From assembly GCA_001247695.2 (NCBI GenBank), contig LGRX02003627.1, positions 1 to 64,000 on the forward strand: 64,000 bases of DNA, given 5' to 3'. The first letter of the stretch is position 1. Every line of letters begins with the position of its first letter. Source of the stretch: Cymbomonas tetramitiformis. Lineage: Eukaryota > Chlorophyta > Pyramimonadophyceae > Pyramimonadales > Pyramimonadaceae. This document shows, piece after piece, positions 33,414-42,404 of this stretch. The notes under the pieces are model-generated. The model ran no database searches and was not told the DNA's origin. It was given only the letters and a program-made list of their open reading frames with translations. The translations under genes were made by a program, and so were the position numbers.

Positions 33414-34278
33414 GAGTACCTCGGGTGCCACAGCGCGCTCGAGCAGCAGCCGTGTTGGGGCGCTCTCACCTGCCAAGAGCTGTACCAGGCGCGCGACGCC
33501 AAGGCCCTCCCGGAGCACCTGGCAGCGGAGGGCTTCGAGTGCACGGCGTTCCCAAGCAATGACCGCGTGGCGGACCGGGTGTGGGTGGCGATTATCGTGG
33601 TGGGCATCATGTTCCCTGTGAACCAGGCGCTTCAGCTGCTCTTCACGCACGGCGGCGCCCCGCAAGCTCCGCGCCACATCGTATACGTTGCCCACCACAG
33701 CTCGTCCTCGCCTACCTCCCGGGTCATAGCGTGGTTGGAGGGCTTGTTGGTGTTGCTAGAACCGGACCCCTCGTCGCTCTCCCGGACCATTGCGCCGCTC
33801 TTCCTGGTTTACTCGAGAACCTCCCACTTCACCTACATGGGGTTGCGGGGGCTCTGGTTGCGGGGCCGGCACCATCTGCAGCAGCTCTGCACGCTGACGT
33901 GGCTTATCTGGCAGCTGTTTGCTAAGGGGGAAGACCAGCAGGTGGTTCTACAGCGGAATCATGATGCATGGAAGGCCAAGGAACAGGAGGACGCCCGGCG
34001 GCGGCAGCTGATCCAGGACTTTGCTGTGATCCAAGGCGAGATGGACCACCCTGCCACACGGCTGATCTATCTAGGCGTCATCAGCGGCTGGGCGATGATC
34101 CTGTGGCTCCAGGTGACCTACGCCTCGGAGGTGCGCAGCATGCTCGGAGCGGCCGAGGAACGCCTTGTCATCCGCGAATGGCTGCTTACTATAGTCGTGG
34201 ATAAGCTCATCATCCATGCCTTTCTGAAAATTGCCCTCCTCGCACTTTCAAGCTTCCTCCTCCGCCAGTACAACGATC
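33414..34278 (+). CDS. Exon: further membrane helices; gene not closed
   Basis: Acceptor GTGTCGCAG, phase 0; GTAAGA donor at 34279, phase 1. EYLGCHSALEQQPCWG may be an extracellular Cys loop. Hydrophobic segments are RVWVAIIVVGIMFPVNQALQ (about 33577-33640), LIYLGVISGWAMILWLQVTY (about 34060-34125) and WLLTIVVDKLIIHAFLKIAL with more after it (about 34180-34264). The frame stays open past the donor to TAG at 34782, but composition changes there, so I take the donor. The polycystin channel core (PKD domain with EF-hand or coiled coil) is not in the window. The next exon was not found. Confidence 0.68.
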
Positions 34279-35228
34279 GTAAGATGGTGCTCCCCCTGAC
34301 CGGATGCCACCACCCCATATATAGTAGCAACGTATGGCTGCCCACACTTTGCTCCTGGGGGGCGGGGGGGACAGCACAAAACATTGAATTTGGTAGCCCC
34401 TGTACTAAGATCGTGTGTCGTGGGGGGGTCGGCATCCCCCCCGCGGTACACCCCAACTGCGACATGGCCCATGCGGTGATACCGCCATCACACGTATGGT
34501 GTGGGGTCAAAGTTGCCCACGCGCGTAGATGCCACCATACGCATGGCGTGCGCATGACACCTGGATATTATCCACCATCATGGAGTGTGAAGCGAGCTAA
34601 TCAGAAGTACCCACGTGTGGCTCCTGTCATCACATCCACGGGGACGGGAGTGCACCACACGTGGACGCCGCCGATAACGCGTAAGGGGGCCGAGAGTGTC
34701 CCACGCATGGATCCTGATGGGGGGCAAAGTGTGGGCAGCCTATGGTACAACACCAACGTATCACTTGCACTGGATCAGCACTAGTGAGCCACTTATGCAA
34801 GATCAACACCAGCACTCTACATCCACTGGATTAACACCAGCACTCTACATCCACTGGATCAATACCAAAAAACCTTGTCCACTAGATTAATGCCAGCGCA
34901 CCACCTACACTGGTACCATCACTGGTACACGCCACTTGGACTGATGCAGCAGCGTGAGTGCACCATTTGCGTTGCTACGGCATCATGTGCGAATTCATGC
35001 ACTTTGTAATACGCGAAGTACACTTTTATACACCTCTACAAAGCGAAAATATCGGATGCAGTTTGTATGGACGTTCGGCTTGCATGAAGGATACTGCAAA
35101 GTTGCAGCATCAGTCGCATTATTGCTAGCGCGCTGCTGCCAAGATCAGCTAGCATAATGATATGCTGGTTGTGGTGACTTGATCTTGGAATTCGTGTATG
35201 TTCCTTCCAACAGCACTCACCCATTCCG
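34279..35228. other. No gene seen; short direct repeats
   Basis: Includes two to three 28-bp units containing CACTCTACATCCACTGGAT (about 34805-34875) and low-complexity C-rich segments. It could be the intron after the last recognised exon. Confidence 0.5.
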
Positions 35229-35582
35229 TTGAGTGCATTTAAATGGGGAGGCAACGGCCGAGATGATTTGGGTGTGGTTTTGCAACATCTTCAATCGTCT
35301 GATATATGTTTAGTGCGAATGAATGTGATTGCGCCTGTGGCGTACTCGTACATTAAGCGTTCCGATATCAGCTTTCATGAGCGCCAATTTGACATGCAGA
35401 CATGTGCCTGTTTGGGTGTATGGGAGCATGTACTTTATCGTGTAATGATACACGGGTGTGGGGATATCGGACAGGATGATGTAGCACTGCACGCATGGTA
35501 TGAGAGATATGCTATGAAATATCTTCACATTAGCTTCTCCATGAAATTTGCATCTCATTATGAGACCGATGATTCACTATGA
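35229..35582 (+). CDS. Hypothetical small protein (117 aa), unsupported
   Basis: A complete ATG-to-TGA frame (MSAFKWGGNGRDDLGVVLQH ... HYETDDSL) with few cysteines (CACLG) and average composition. No family is recognised and no splice or promoter signal stands out. It could be noise. The size and the cluster of other small genes 4 kb downstream are the only reasons to list it. Confidence 0.25.
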   Translation: MSAFKWGGNGRDDLGVVLQHLQSSDICLVRMNVIAPVAYSYIKRSDISFHERQFDMQTCACLGVWEHVLYRVMIHGCGDIGQDDVALHAWYERYAMKYLHISFSMKFASHYETDDSL

Positions 35583-35972
35583 CGATTTCAGCTCCGTCAT
35601 ATTCCACATAATTCTTCAGGGTGAGGCTTAGCATGCATGCATAGGTAGCATAGTTATGTAATACCCTAACAATAACCCTATACACTCTTTTCAGTTGTTC
35701 TCCGGGTGCAAATCCCCCTCCCTAAGCGCTGCCTTGCTCTCGTAAGAAGAGTCAAGTATCAAAGGAGAGGTCAGCCGAAGAGCTCATACAGGAGGTGCGA
35801 AGGTATCCGCGCATGCGTTCACTGTTTGCAATCAGATAGTAACCAATGATGAGTTGATCGACTGAACAAATTTCAGATGGCCTATAGTGGAAATCTCGAA
35901 ATTTAGATCGACCATACCTGGTACTGGGTATACATCCGCCTTGCCCCCAGCCATCGAATCTGGGTGCGTCAA

Positions 35973-36044
35973 CGCCGCCCGCCGGGAATCGAACCTGGGT
36001 CCTCAGCTTGGAAGGCTGATATCCTACCGCTGGACTAAAGGTGC
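35973..36044 (-). tRNA. tRNA-Gly(UCC)-like sequence, degenerate
   Basis: Read on the minus strand it begins GCACCTTTAGTCCAGCGGTA. It has an A-box-like D arm, anticodon loop CTTCCAA in a five-pair stem (TCAGC/GCTGA), and a B box exactly GGTTCGATTCC. However, the acceptor halves GCACCTT and CGGGCGG pair at only about four of seven positions and no T-run follows. It is therefore more likely a tRNA pseudogene or the head of a tRNA-derived SINE than a working gene. Confidence 0.55.
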
Positions 36045-37164
36045 GATCTACGATCCAGTCGCATCGTAAAAATCAACCAATGATTTTGTTGAGATCAATG
36101 TTGGGACATCTATTCATGTGGGTGCATTTCACCAGTTTCGGTATAAATATGTTAAACTCCCAGTTTTCTGGTTCCCCGATGATTTCAAGTTTCAAAGAAA
36201 ATTAAAATGTACACAGGCAATTTCTATCACAAGATACAAATATTATATCAGCATTACCTTAGCAAACTAGCAAGCAACCTATCTGTAATAACGCGAAATA
36301 CTCTTCACCCATATCCTCGTATGCATTAGCTGCTCGCAAGCTTCCATACTTCTGCTAGCTTCAATCTGCCATCTGGTTGACTGGAGGTAGACTGATGATG
36401 GTTAATTGTTGGAGGTCCGCGTCATAATAATTGATTATGTAGGAGTCTACACTACTCATGCTCTGCGATACTATTTTCTTGCTACTACTATTCCGAGCAA
36501 GCTAGGGCACTAGCGCGGAAGCTGGGACTCAGTCTTCCTTACTCTAGTATGCATGCAAACAAGGCAGGGACACTGCAACAAGCAAGCACACATTATACTG
36601 GAATATCCTAGTTCACTAGATATCAGAAACTCCCGAACTGTGTGGATAAACTCATAAGATAAATAAACCCTAAGCTAGATATACCCGGAACGGTCTCGGA
36701 CGGTTTCGGAGACTAGCCTACCTGTGACACAGCGTGTGTCACAGCACGAACCTATAGATCAGTCAGTTGTCCAGTGTTGGCCTAGGAGTCTGTCATAGGG
36801 GCCTGACCGGGACTCCCAGTCAGGGCTGCCTATACAGATTTCAGCACACCACCCCAGCACTGTGGGTGGTGACTGTCTAGGAGAGTCAGATATTGTAAGA
36901 TAAGTCAGGGCAGGAGCCAGGTTGACAGACCTAACTGCTAATCTAACTGTGCAATTCTGAAACACAAATTGGAAACCCTCTAGCTAGCACAGGTGCAGAA
37001 ACCTACGGGCATTGTGCACCCGCTAAACAATTGAAAAGCACCGAGCTAGCAAGCCAGAAGATAACTTGTAGATGTCAAAAGCAAAACCATAAACCAGAAA
37101 ATTGTTGAAGTCACCGGAGTTCCGCACACCACCATGTTGGTGTGCATCCAGAGTGAACAAGAAG
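36045..37164. other. AT-rich stretch, no gene seen
   Basis: No convincing frames. One perfect short palindrome (TGTGACAC ... GTGTCACA) lies at about 36723-36743. It may be the far end of the decayed retroelement to its right. Confidence 0.4.
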
Positions 37165-39705
37165 TCAATCGACAGCACCAAAGTAGCCAGTGGTGGCCTC
37201 ACGGAAGTCCATGCCGTAGTAAGATGTGAAAAAGCCAGCACCGTAGTAGTGCTCCACATCAAGAGGACCGGTCTCATGCAAAGCCATACCGTAGTAGTGA
37301 GCCATGTCAAAGCCCAAATCTGCCTGAGCAAGGTCCTGAAAGAGGTCAGGGGGCTCAGGCGGCTCAAGCGGTGGCACATTGTCAGCCACAAAGAAACCCT
37401 GAGCCGGGATCACCGATTCAACAAATTCATTCGTGGAGAAAATTGACGGAGTCTCCCAATCGAGATCACCACCAGGCGAAGGCAATCCCGCAGCCGACTG
37501 AGCGTCGGGCACGGCAGCCACCCCCATGATCGAGATGCAAAGAATGAGGGAAAGGAGGAAAGGAATCCCCCACGGCCCAACCGTGGCAGGAAAGCCCCAG
37601 GGCGGCTTCCCACAACTGTAGGCTCTCTGGTCGTCCACGGGTGGCCCGGACACATGATTGGCCGACGGAGGCGAGCCCCGCGGCTTCAGCCGGAAGCTGC
37701 CGTCGGCAAAGTCCTCGTAGTCGTCGGTGTCGTAACCGGTGAGGTCAACCGGCGCGATGGCGGCGTGGTTAAATGACCCAGGGAACTCACCGTCCGTCGT
37801 GGCAGTCACCCGCGCCGATTGAAGCGGCACGGGCTTCACATCCTCCTCCTGCGAGACAGGTATAGCAGGGGCCGGCACGGCGGATGCCGATGCCGCCGCA
37901 CCACCTGCCGGAACCTGCTCCTCCGGCATGTTCCCCGCTGCCGCGGGGCCGCACACCAGAGCCGACGCATGCGGCTCGAGAACCGCCCGTGGTGGGAAGG
38001 ATGCGTGGGTGTAGTGCACCTTGCAGTTTGCCGCGACATGGACCTCCGCGGCGAGATCGTCCAGCCGCTGATGAATGTCGTCACCTGCGGGCTCGTCGGC
38101 AGGCTGCTGCGGCTCTACCGCGAAGCCGTAGGCGGACACGTCGATCCCGCCCACCGCACCCGCACAGAGCACCGCAGGCGGTCCGTACGTAGAGGCCGCA
38201 GTGGCAAACGCCTCAGCCCATCATCCGCCGCCTGCGGGAACAGGGCACACATGGCCAATGCACGCACCCCCTCCGCGTCCTCCTCGTCGATGGGAATGCA
38301 GAATGCCGCGGCCGAGTGCGGGGGATGCTGACGCCCGCCCAACGGACAGTCGCGGTAGAAGTGGTATTGCTCACCTTTTCCCGCCTTCTTGCATCTCCCG
38401 CAAAAGGGCTTCGCCTTTTGGTCGTCACGGTCGAACCCGACCGCAGGCAATGGGTGCGTGCCGACACGGAATCCCCGCTGCGCACCGCGCTGCTGCTGCT
38501 GCCGCGCTGCTGCTGCTGCGCCGGTGGCGCGTCCGTCCCGCGCTGCTGCCGCAGCAAATCCTGAAGCTCGTTGATCTTGTTGAGGAGGGCGCCGTACTCG
38601 GTGCTTGAGAGCTGCGCAGAGATGCCGCTCTTGCCCGAGACTGCCCTCCCCGTCCCCGTCTGCGCCCAAGCCGGATAAATCTCCACCCCAAGGGAGCGGA
38701 GAGATGCCAGAGAGACATGGGGCGAGGTCAGCTGCCAGAGGGTACCGCACCTTGACCGCGGTGTAAAACACCGGGTCTAGCCGGTTGTACAGGGAGAGCT
38801 TCCTGGTCTCCTCGGTGGGCGTCCAGTCCGTAGCTTTGTTATCCCGCACCAGACGTTGTTCCCGAGCCAAGATGGGCTGCGGGTCAGTGTCTGCGGGATA
38901 ACGCAACGCGGCGTGCTTCTCCTGGTGCGACTCGCGTAGCGCCACCGGTATGCAGCCCTTGATGATGTCCACAAGAGCTCGCCGTCCATCACGGTCAGAC
39001 GAAGCGTCGGTGCCAGTCAACCAGACGTAGGCGTTGCTGTGCTTCTCGATAACCAGAGCCAGAACGTCGTAGAGCAAGCCGTTGACCTTGGTCACCACAC
39101 GAGCCAGAGGGTCGTCGAGGTCAAAGGGTGCCAGCTCCAGCCCAGCCGAATGAAACTCCGTACGCAGCTGCACCACCAGCTCGGAAAGGAGGCCAGCGTC
39201 GTCCGTACCCCTGAAATGGTGCTTCTTGTCACCAAGGACATCCTCGCGGATACCCTTGGCCCACTGGCGGTGAAGTCGCGCCTTGTAGATGTCGTCGACC
39301 AGCCTGCTCTGCTCCTGCAAGTACTTCCTAGAATGCAGACTCCCGGCTTTCGAAGGAGAAGGCATCGAAGCCTGAAAGTTCCCGGCTGCATCAACGTACC
39401 ATATCACAGTTCCAGATGCTGTGATGATATGTGGGCTTCCCAAAGTAGAGATTGTTCAAAGCGAACGCGTGCCGCTGCAGCCTATCTTCGAACTTAGAGA
39501 TTTCGCACTTGTCGGGCGCATCCGTGTAGACGGTCAGCGATTGTAATTCTTCACGTCTAGTCGAAGGTGTTGTCAGTAAGACCTCGATTGTACTTCGTAA
39601 TGCTAGCACCACTTCTATAGGCGACCTCTGTGCGGTCATAATGTCGTCGTGATCTCGGGTTTCTGACGCATAACTCCTGTCATTCATTTGCCTTTGCAGG
39701 ACCAT
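37165..39705 (-). pseudogene. Decayed retroelement Gag-like coding region
   Basis: Five overlapping open segments in changing frames read as one protein when joined by small indels. They run from ATG 39705 (MVLQRQMNDRS ... RLQRHAFALNNLYFG), through a segment from about 39443 (SPHIITASGTVIWYVDAAGN ... KGCIPVALRESHQEKH), a coiled coil (SSTEYGALLNKINELQDLLR, about 38610), and a zinc-knuckle variant FCGRCKK ... YHFYRDCP (CX2CX9HX4C, about 38350-38410), to an acidic/aromatic C-terminal part with one hydrophobic segment (PFLLSLILCISIMGV, about 37530-37570). The knuckle after a helical body is typical of LTR-retrotransposon Gag. No protease, RT or LTR was found nearby, so the superfamily is open. 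At least three frameshifts make it a pseudogene. Confidence 0.6.
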
Positions 39706-39764
39706 CTGTCACCGGAAGCATTAAAAGGTGTACTTTCGTTTCCGTGTCGTTGCAAGCGATCATC

Positions 39765-40061
39765 ATGGCCTGGTACAACCGTGGCTGGTTTCGCAATCAA
39801 GTTACCTATGATGGAGATGACAATATATTTTATGCTCGCTTATACACCTGGGCTTGTTGCCATGATTGCGGTTCTCGAAGGACAGTTCTTGAATGTTGCA
39901 ATGACCGAGATATGCCACACCGCTACATCTGTGTCGACCGGGAGGCTTGCGATAGTGTGACTGAGCTTGAAGAAGCTGACGAGGACACAGATTCGGAATG
40001 GGGCTATCATTTGGACGACTCAACCGATTCGGATCCGTCGGCGGGTTCCCTGCACGATTAG
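39765..40061 (+). CDS. Family A small cysteine-rich protein (98 aa)
   Basis: An ATG just after a T-rich leader opens 98 codons: MAWYNRGWFRNQVTYDGDDN ... YTWACCHDCGSRRT ... HRYICVDREACDS, then an acidic Ser/Asp tail. The AWYN ... C-x2-C ... YICVDR-x2-C pattern also ends the 199-residue minus-strand protein at 40565-41164, so the two are paralogues, this one lacking the N-terminal half. The Cys pairs could bind zinc. I recognise no family. An ATTAAAAGG box 45 bases upstream is a possible TATA element. Confidence 0.5.
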   Translation: MAWYNRGWFRNQVTYDGDDNIFYARLYTWACCHDCGSRRTVLECCNDRDMPHRYICVDREACDSVTELEEADEDTDSEWGYHLDDSTDSDPSAGSLHD

Positions 40062-40211
40062 TCACGATTAGTCATAATGCACGATTGAATAGAATACACA
40101 AGGAATGTAACAACCACTGTGTAATAATGTAGCATACAATGATTATAAAAAATGTGAAGATCGGGGTTCTTATACCATTGCTTGTACCATACACGTGTTA
40201 TGCTAGTGACT

Positions 40212-40391
40212 AGTAACCCGCATCGATACATATGTGTCGACCGCGCGGATTGCGAGTTCTGGCGCTGAATATGCAGGGGGTGACGCGTGGATGACTCCGC
40301 GATTAATGATTATTCCAGTCGACGTTGTCCGCCTATTGGTCTGGTGTTACCAGAATGACGAAACGACACCTTTCGACGAGTACGGCTAATA
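40212..40391 (+). pseudogene. Chimeric fragment of families A and B
   Basis: The sequence first reads HRYICVDRADCEFW, the C-terminal signature of family A, then in another frame YAGGDAWMTPRLMIIPVDVV ... WCYQNDETTPFDEY, the C-terminal half of family B (compare 41820-41930), and stops. It is a join of remnants of two neighbouring genes, evidence of local duplication and recombination. Confidence 0.65.
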
Positions 40392-40564
40392 CGGGTAAGA
40401 TCCATATCATTATCACGAATTCTATTGATAATACATTTATTTAAATCATATTTGTTATGTTCGCATGCAAATGGTCTTATGATATTTTTTGTTGCCCGCA
40501 TCGAGAAGAATTGTTTTCTAGAATAGATGGGTGGTGGCTAAAGCCACCGATTGAGATTCGACCA

Positions 40565-41164
40565 TCAATTCAAATCAAGACGAGTCATCCACCAACAGTC
40601 GACACGGTCAGTGCAGATGTACTCGTCGCCAATACGGGTAAGATCCATATCAATGCGTCGGCATCGACTGCATGCAGGCCTCATAGACAACTCGTACCGC
40701 GACGGGTAGATCCATTGAGGATCTGCATGCTCGTTGTAAAAGCCGTTGTACCAGGCCCAATGATATTCACGAAGCCATCGTTTTTCGAAGTCGTCGAAAT
40801 CGATGTAGTCTAGCCGGAATCTGAAGTTGTTTGACATGCCAGGTCCTTGCCAATGGAACCCTTCATCATCGTAATGTGGGGCTTCAAAGTTGGAGGTAGG
40901 GAATAACTGCAAGAAATTTCCCCGATCACGAACATCCCCCCAATCGACTTCGAGCAGATCACGTAATTCATGGAAATAGTGAGCCAAAGTTACAGGCATC
41001 CAAACATCACCAAACATGCCCGAAAACGTCAAAACGTTTTCTTCCAACGCCCACAAGAAACGTTCTTCGACCCATGCCTGCACAAAGTATTCCTCACGCA
41101 ATTGACGCATTTCCCGAATGTAAGGAAGAACAATCCCAAACAGGACGTAATGGGTATCCGCCAT
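40565..41164 (-). CDS. Family A protein, full-length form (199 aa)
   Basis: A complete minus-strand frame from MADTHYVLFGIVLPYIREMR to a tail ending CSRCRRIDMDLTRIG ... YICTDRVDCWW. The N-terminal 120 residues are helical and acidic (REEYFVQAWVEERFLWALEE). The C-terminal 70 carry C-x2-C and C-x6-C pairs and WAWYNGF, shared with the 98-aa protein at 39765. I do not recognise the family. A zinc-binding C-terminal domain is inferred from the Cys spacing only. Nearby gene copies suggest a local expansion. Confidence 0.55.
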   Translation of the reverse strand: MADTHYVLFGIVLPYIREMRQLREEYFVQAWVEERFLWALEENVLTFSGMFGDVWMPVTLAHYFHELRDLLEVDWGDVRDRGNFLQLFPTSNFEAPHYDDEGFHWQGPGMSNNFRFRLDYIDFDDFEKRWLREYHWAWYNGFYNEHADPQWIYPSRYELSMRPACSRCRRIDMDLTRIGDEYICTDRVDCWWMTRLDLN

Positions 41165-41440
41165 TCTTGATAATGCAAAGAATGATGAAGCGGTGTGTCT
41201 TCCAGGAAGGAATGGAAAATGATCCTCCTAAAGGCCTCAAGCGATTTAGATATTGCCAAGGAGGGCATGGGCCTCTCAAGGTGAATGCCGCAAACCAATA
41301 GGTAGGATGAAACCAACAATCACAAGATTGGCCAAGATAAGATTGGCGCGGACAAATGTTGGCCCAAGATTGGCTCGGATTGCGAGTTCTGGCAGGATAC
41401 CGAAGTCCCACAGTTGCTGTCCAACTCCGACTCCGACTAA

Positions 41441-41507
41441 GGTATAAAAGCTCAATACATCTTACTTAGCCTTCATTTGTTGATTTCGCTCACCATCGTG
41501 CCACCCC
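41441..41507 (+). promoter_or_regulatory. TATA-containing promoter repeat, copy 1
   Basis: 67 bp beginning GGTATAAAAGCTCAATAC, with TATAAAA at 41443-41449, 106 bases before the family B ATG (41555). The same 67 bp with three mismatches recurs at 41960-42026, also about 112 bases ahead of an ATG. Conserved spacing of a TATA box to two small genes argues for a core promoter. Confidence 0.6.
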
Positions 41508-41554
41508 TGCCACCTCCTACCAGAGAGTGAGCGACGCGCCTCTGCAAACTCGTG

Positions 41555-41956
41555 ATGCCTTCAGTGTTAAGGTTTGGTGTGCATCGGAATCGTGCCAGTA
41601 TCGATGTAGATGCCATTCATCGCCATGAGATGGTGCACCGACCATGCCCCGAATGCAATTTACACCAGTGGAATTTGAGAACGATGGCAAACCGCCCTGT
41701 TTCCGATGCTCACAGGCATGATCTGATAATGGCTATGTGGCGCTTTACCCGACGAACTCGGTTTTATCTGTTTTTTGAATTGGTAGAGCCGGAACGCTAT
41801 CCCGATCGCACTGAATATGCATGGGGTGAAGCGTGGATGACTCCGCGATTAATGGTTATTCCAGTCGACGTTGTACGCCTATTGGTCTGGTGTTACCAGA
41901 ATGACGAAACGACACCTTTCGACGAGTACTGTATCAGTTGCGATTGCCTTAGTTGA
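41555..41956 (+). CDS. Family B small Cys-rich protein (133 aa)
   Basis: ATG at 41555 (preceded by an in-frame GTG), stop TGA at 41954-41956. N-terminal MPSVLRFGVHRNRASI; a CPEC pair after HEMVHRP; a basic-aromatic middle (MAMWRFTRRTRFYLFFELVE); MTPRLMVIPVDVVRLLVWCY; and a C-terminal C-x2-C-x-C (YCISCDCLS). The two CxxC pairs could form one split zinc site. A second copy lies at 62884-63287 with a single frameshift, and a C-terminal fragment at 40.3 kb. No known family recognised. The promoter repeat 5' and its second copy immediately 3' suggest a tandem gene array. Confidence 0.65.
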   Translation: MPSVLRFGVHRNRASIDVDAIHRHEMVHRPCPECNLHQWNLRTMANRPVSDAHRHDLIMAMWRFTRRTRFYLFFELVEPERYPDRTEYAWGEAWMTPRLMVIPVDVVRLLVWCYQNDETTPFDEYCISCDCLS

Positions 41957-41959
41957 GCA

Positions 41960-42026
41960 GGTATAAAAGCTCAATACCTCTTACTTAGCCTTCATTTGCT
42001 GCTTTCGCTCACCATCGTGCCACCCC
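41960..42026 (+). promoter_or_regulatory. TATA-containing promoter repeat, copy 2
   Basis: TATAAAA at 41962-41968, 64/67 identical to the copy at 41441. It starts three bases after the family B stop codon and would serve the small gene at 42080. Confidence 0.6.
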
Positions 42027-42079
42027 AGCTTGACACTAACAACTAACAACTGACCACGCTCAGCCCAAAAGCTACCTGA

Positions 42080-42283
42080 ATGCCTCAAGGCAAACTCGTC
42101 ATGAAATGCGATTTTTGAGACCTTCCTGCAAACGTTCGCATATGGTTTAATGCTGGTTCGCAACTTGTTGCGATAAATGAGCATACCGAACATTTCGCGT
42201 GTATGCGTTGTTCTTACGAAATATTCATGTGCCAGGAAGCAATGGACGACGAAGACGGAGTATACTGGGAGCTGATAGATTAG
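42080..42283 (+). pseudogene. Small CxxC gene with one in-frame TGA (68 codons)
   Basis: From ATG 42080 one frame runs to TAG 42281-42283, broken only by TGA at codon 13 (MPQGKLVMKCDF* DLPANVRIWFNAGSQLV ... HFACMRCSYEIFMC ... DDEDGVYWELID). The continuing frame has a C-x2-C ... C cluster like the other small genes here, and the promoter repeat precedes it at the same distance as for family B. Most likely a recently disabled paralogue or separate member. Recoding of TGA is possible but unsupported. Confidence 0.5.
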
Positions 42284-42404
42284 TAGAACATTGCTTTCCG
42301 GCGCCTGAAAGGCGTGGAATGAACTAATTCGAGATCTCTTGCCTGGTAGTAACTTACGTACTTTGCAATGTAATAGTAACGCTATAATATGTTGTATGAA
42401 ACTG

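Larger units (their letters stand above)
1744..34278 (+). other. Gene-level model: giant EGF/REJ/GPS polycystin-1-like mosaic protein
   Basis: This is the envelope of one inferred gene with nineteen exons listed separately below. Lengths add up to about 4,400 codons, close to the size of animal polycystin-1. Seen in sequence: exon ends carry GT donors and AG acceptors, and the reading phases match across successive introns. The exception is three exons whose net +1 frameshifts lie in low-complexity or repeated DNA. Domain order is unnamed extracellular domain, Pro/Thr linker, GON-like, FG-GAP x8, two algal modules, EGF-like run, REJ-like, GPS, membrane helix, cytoplasmic loop, then more helices. 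Known of the family: REJ plus GPS plus multiple helices is the polycystin-1 / adhesion-receptor layout, with autoproteolysis at the GPS. Inferred: a large surface receptor or adhesion protein. Neither the start codon nor the last exon was found. The five N-terminal exons could also be a separate gene, since they join only by phase. Confidence 0.6.

Noticed and set aside
36390..36420. CTGATGATGG as a hammerhead ribozyme core
   Set aside because: No GAAA core or flanking stems. No hammerhead was found next to the Penelope-like element either, although related elements carry them.
37020..39720. LTRs around the Gag-like pseudogene
   Set aside because: I looked for matching TG...CA repeats at both sides and found none.
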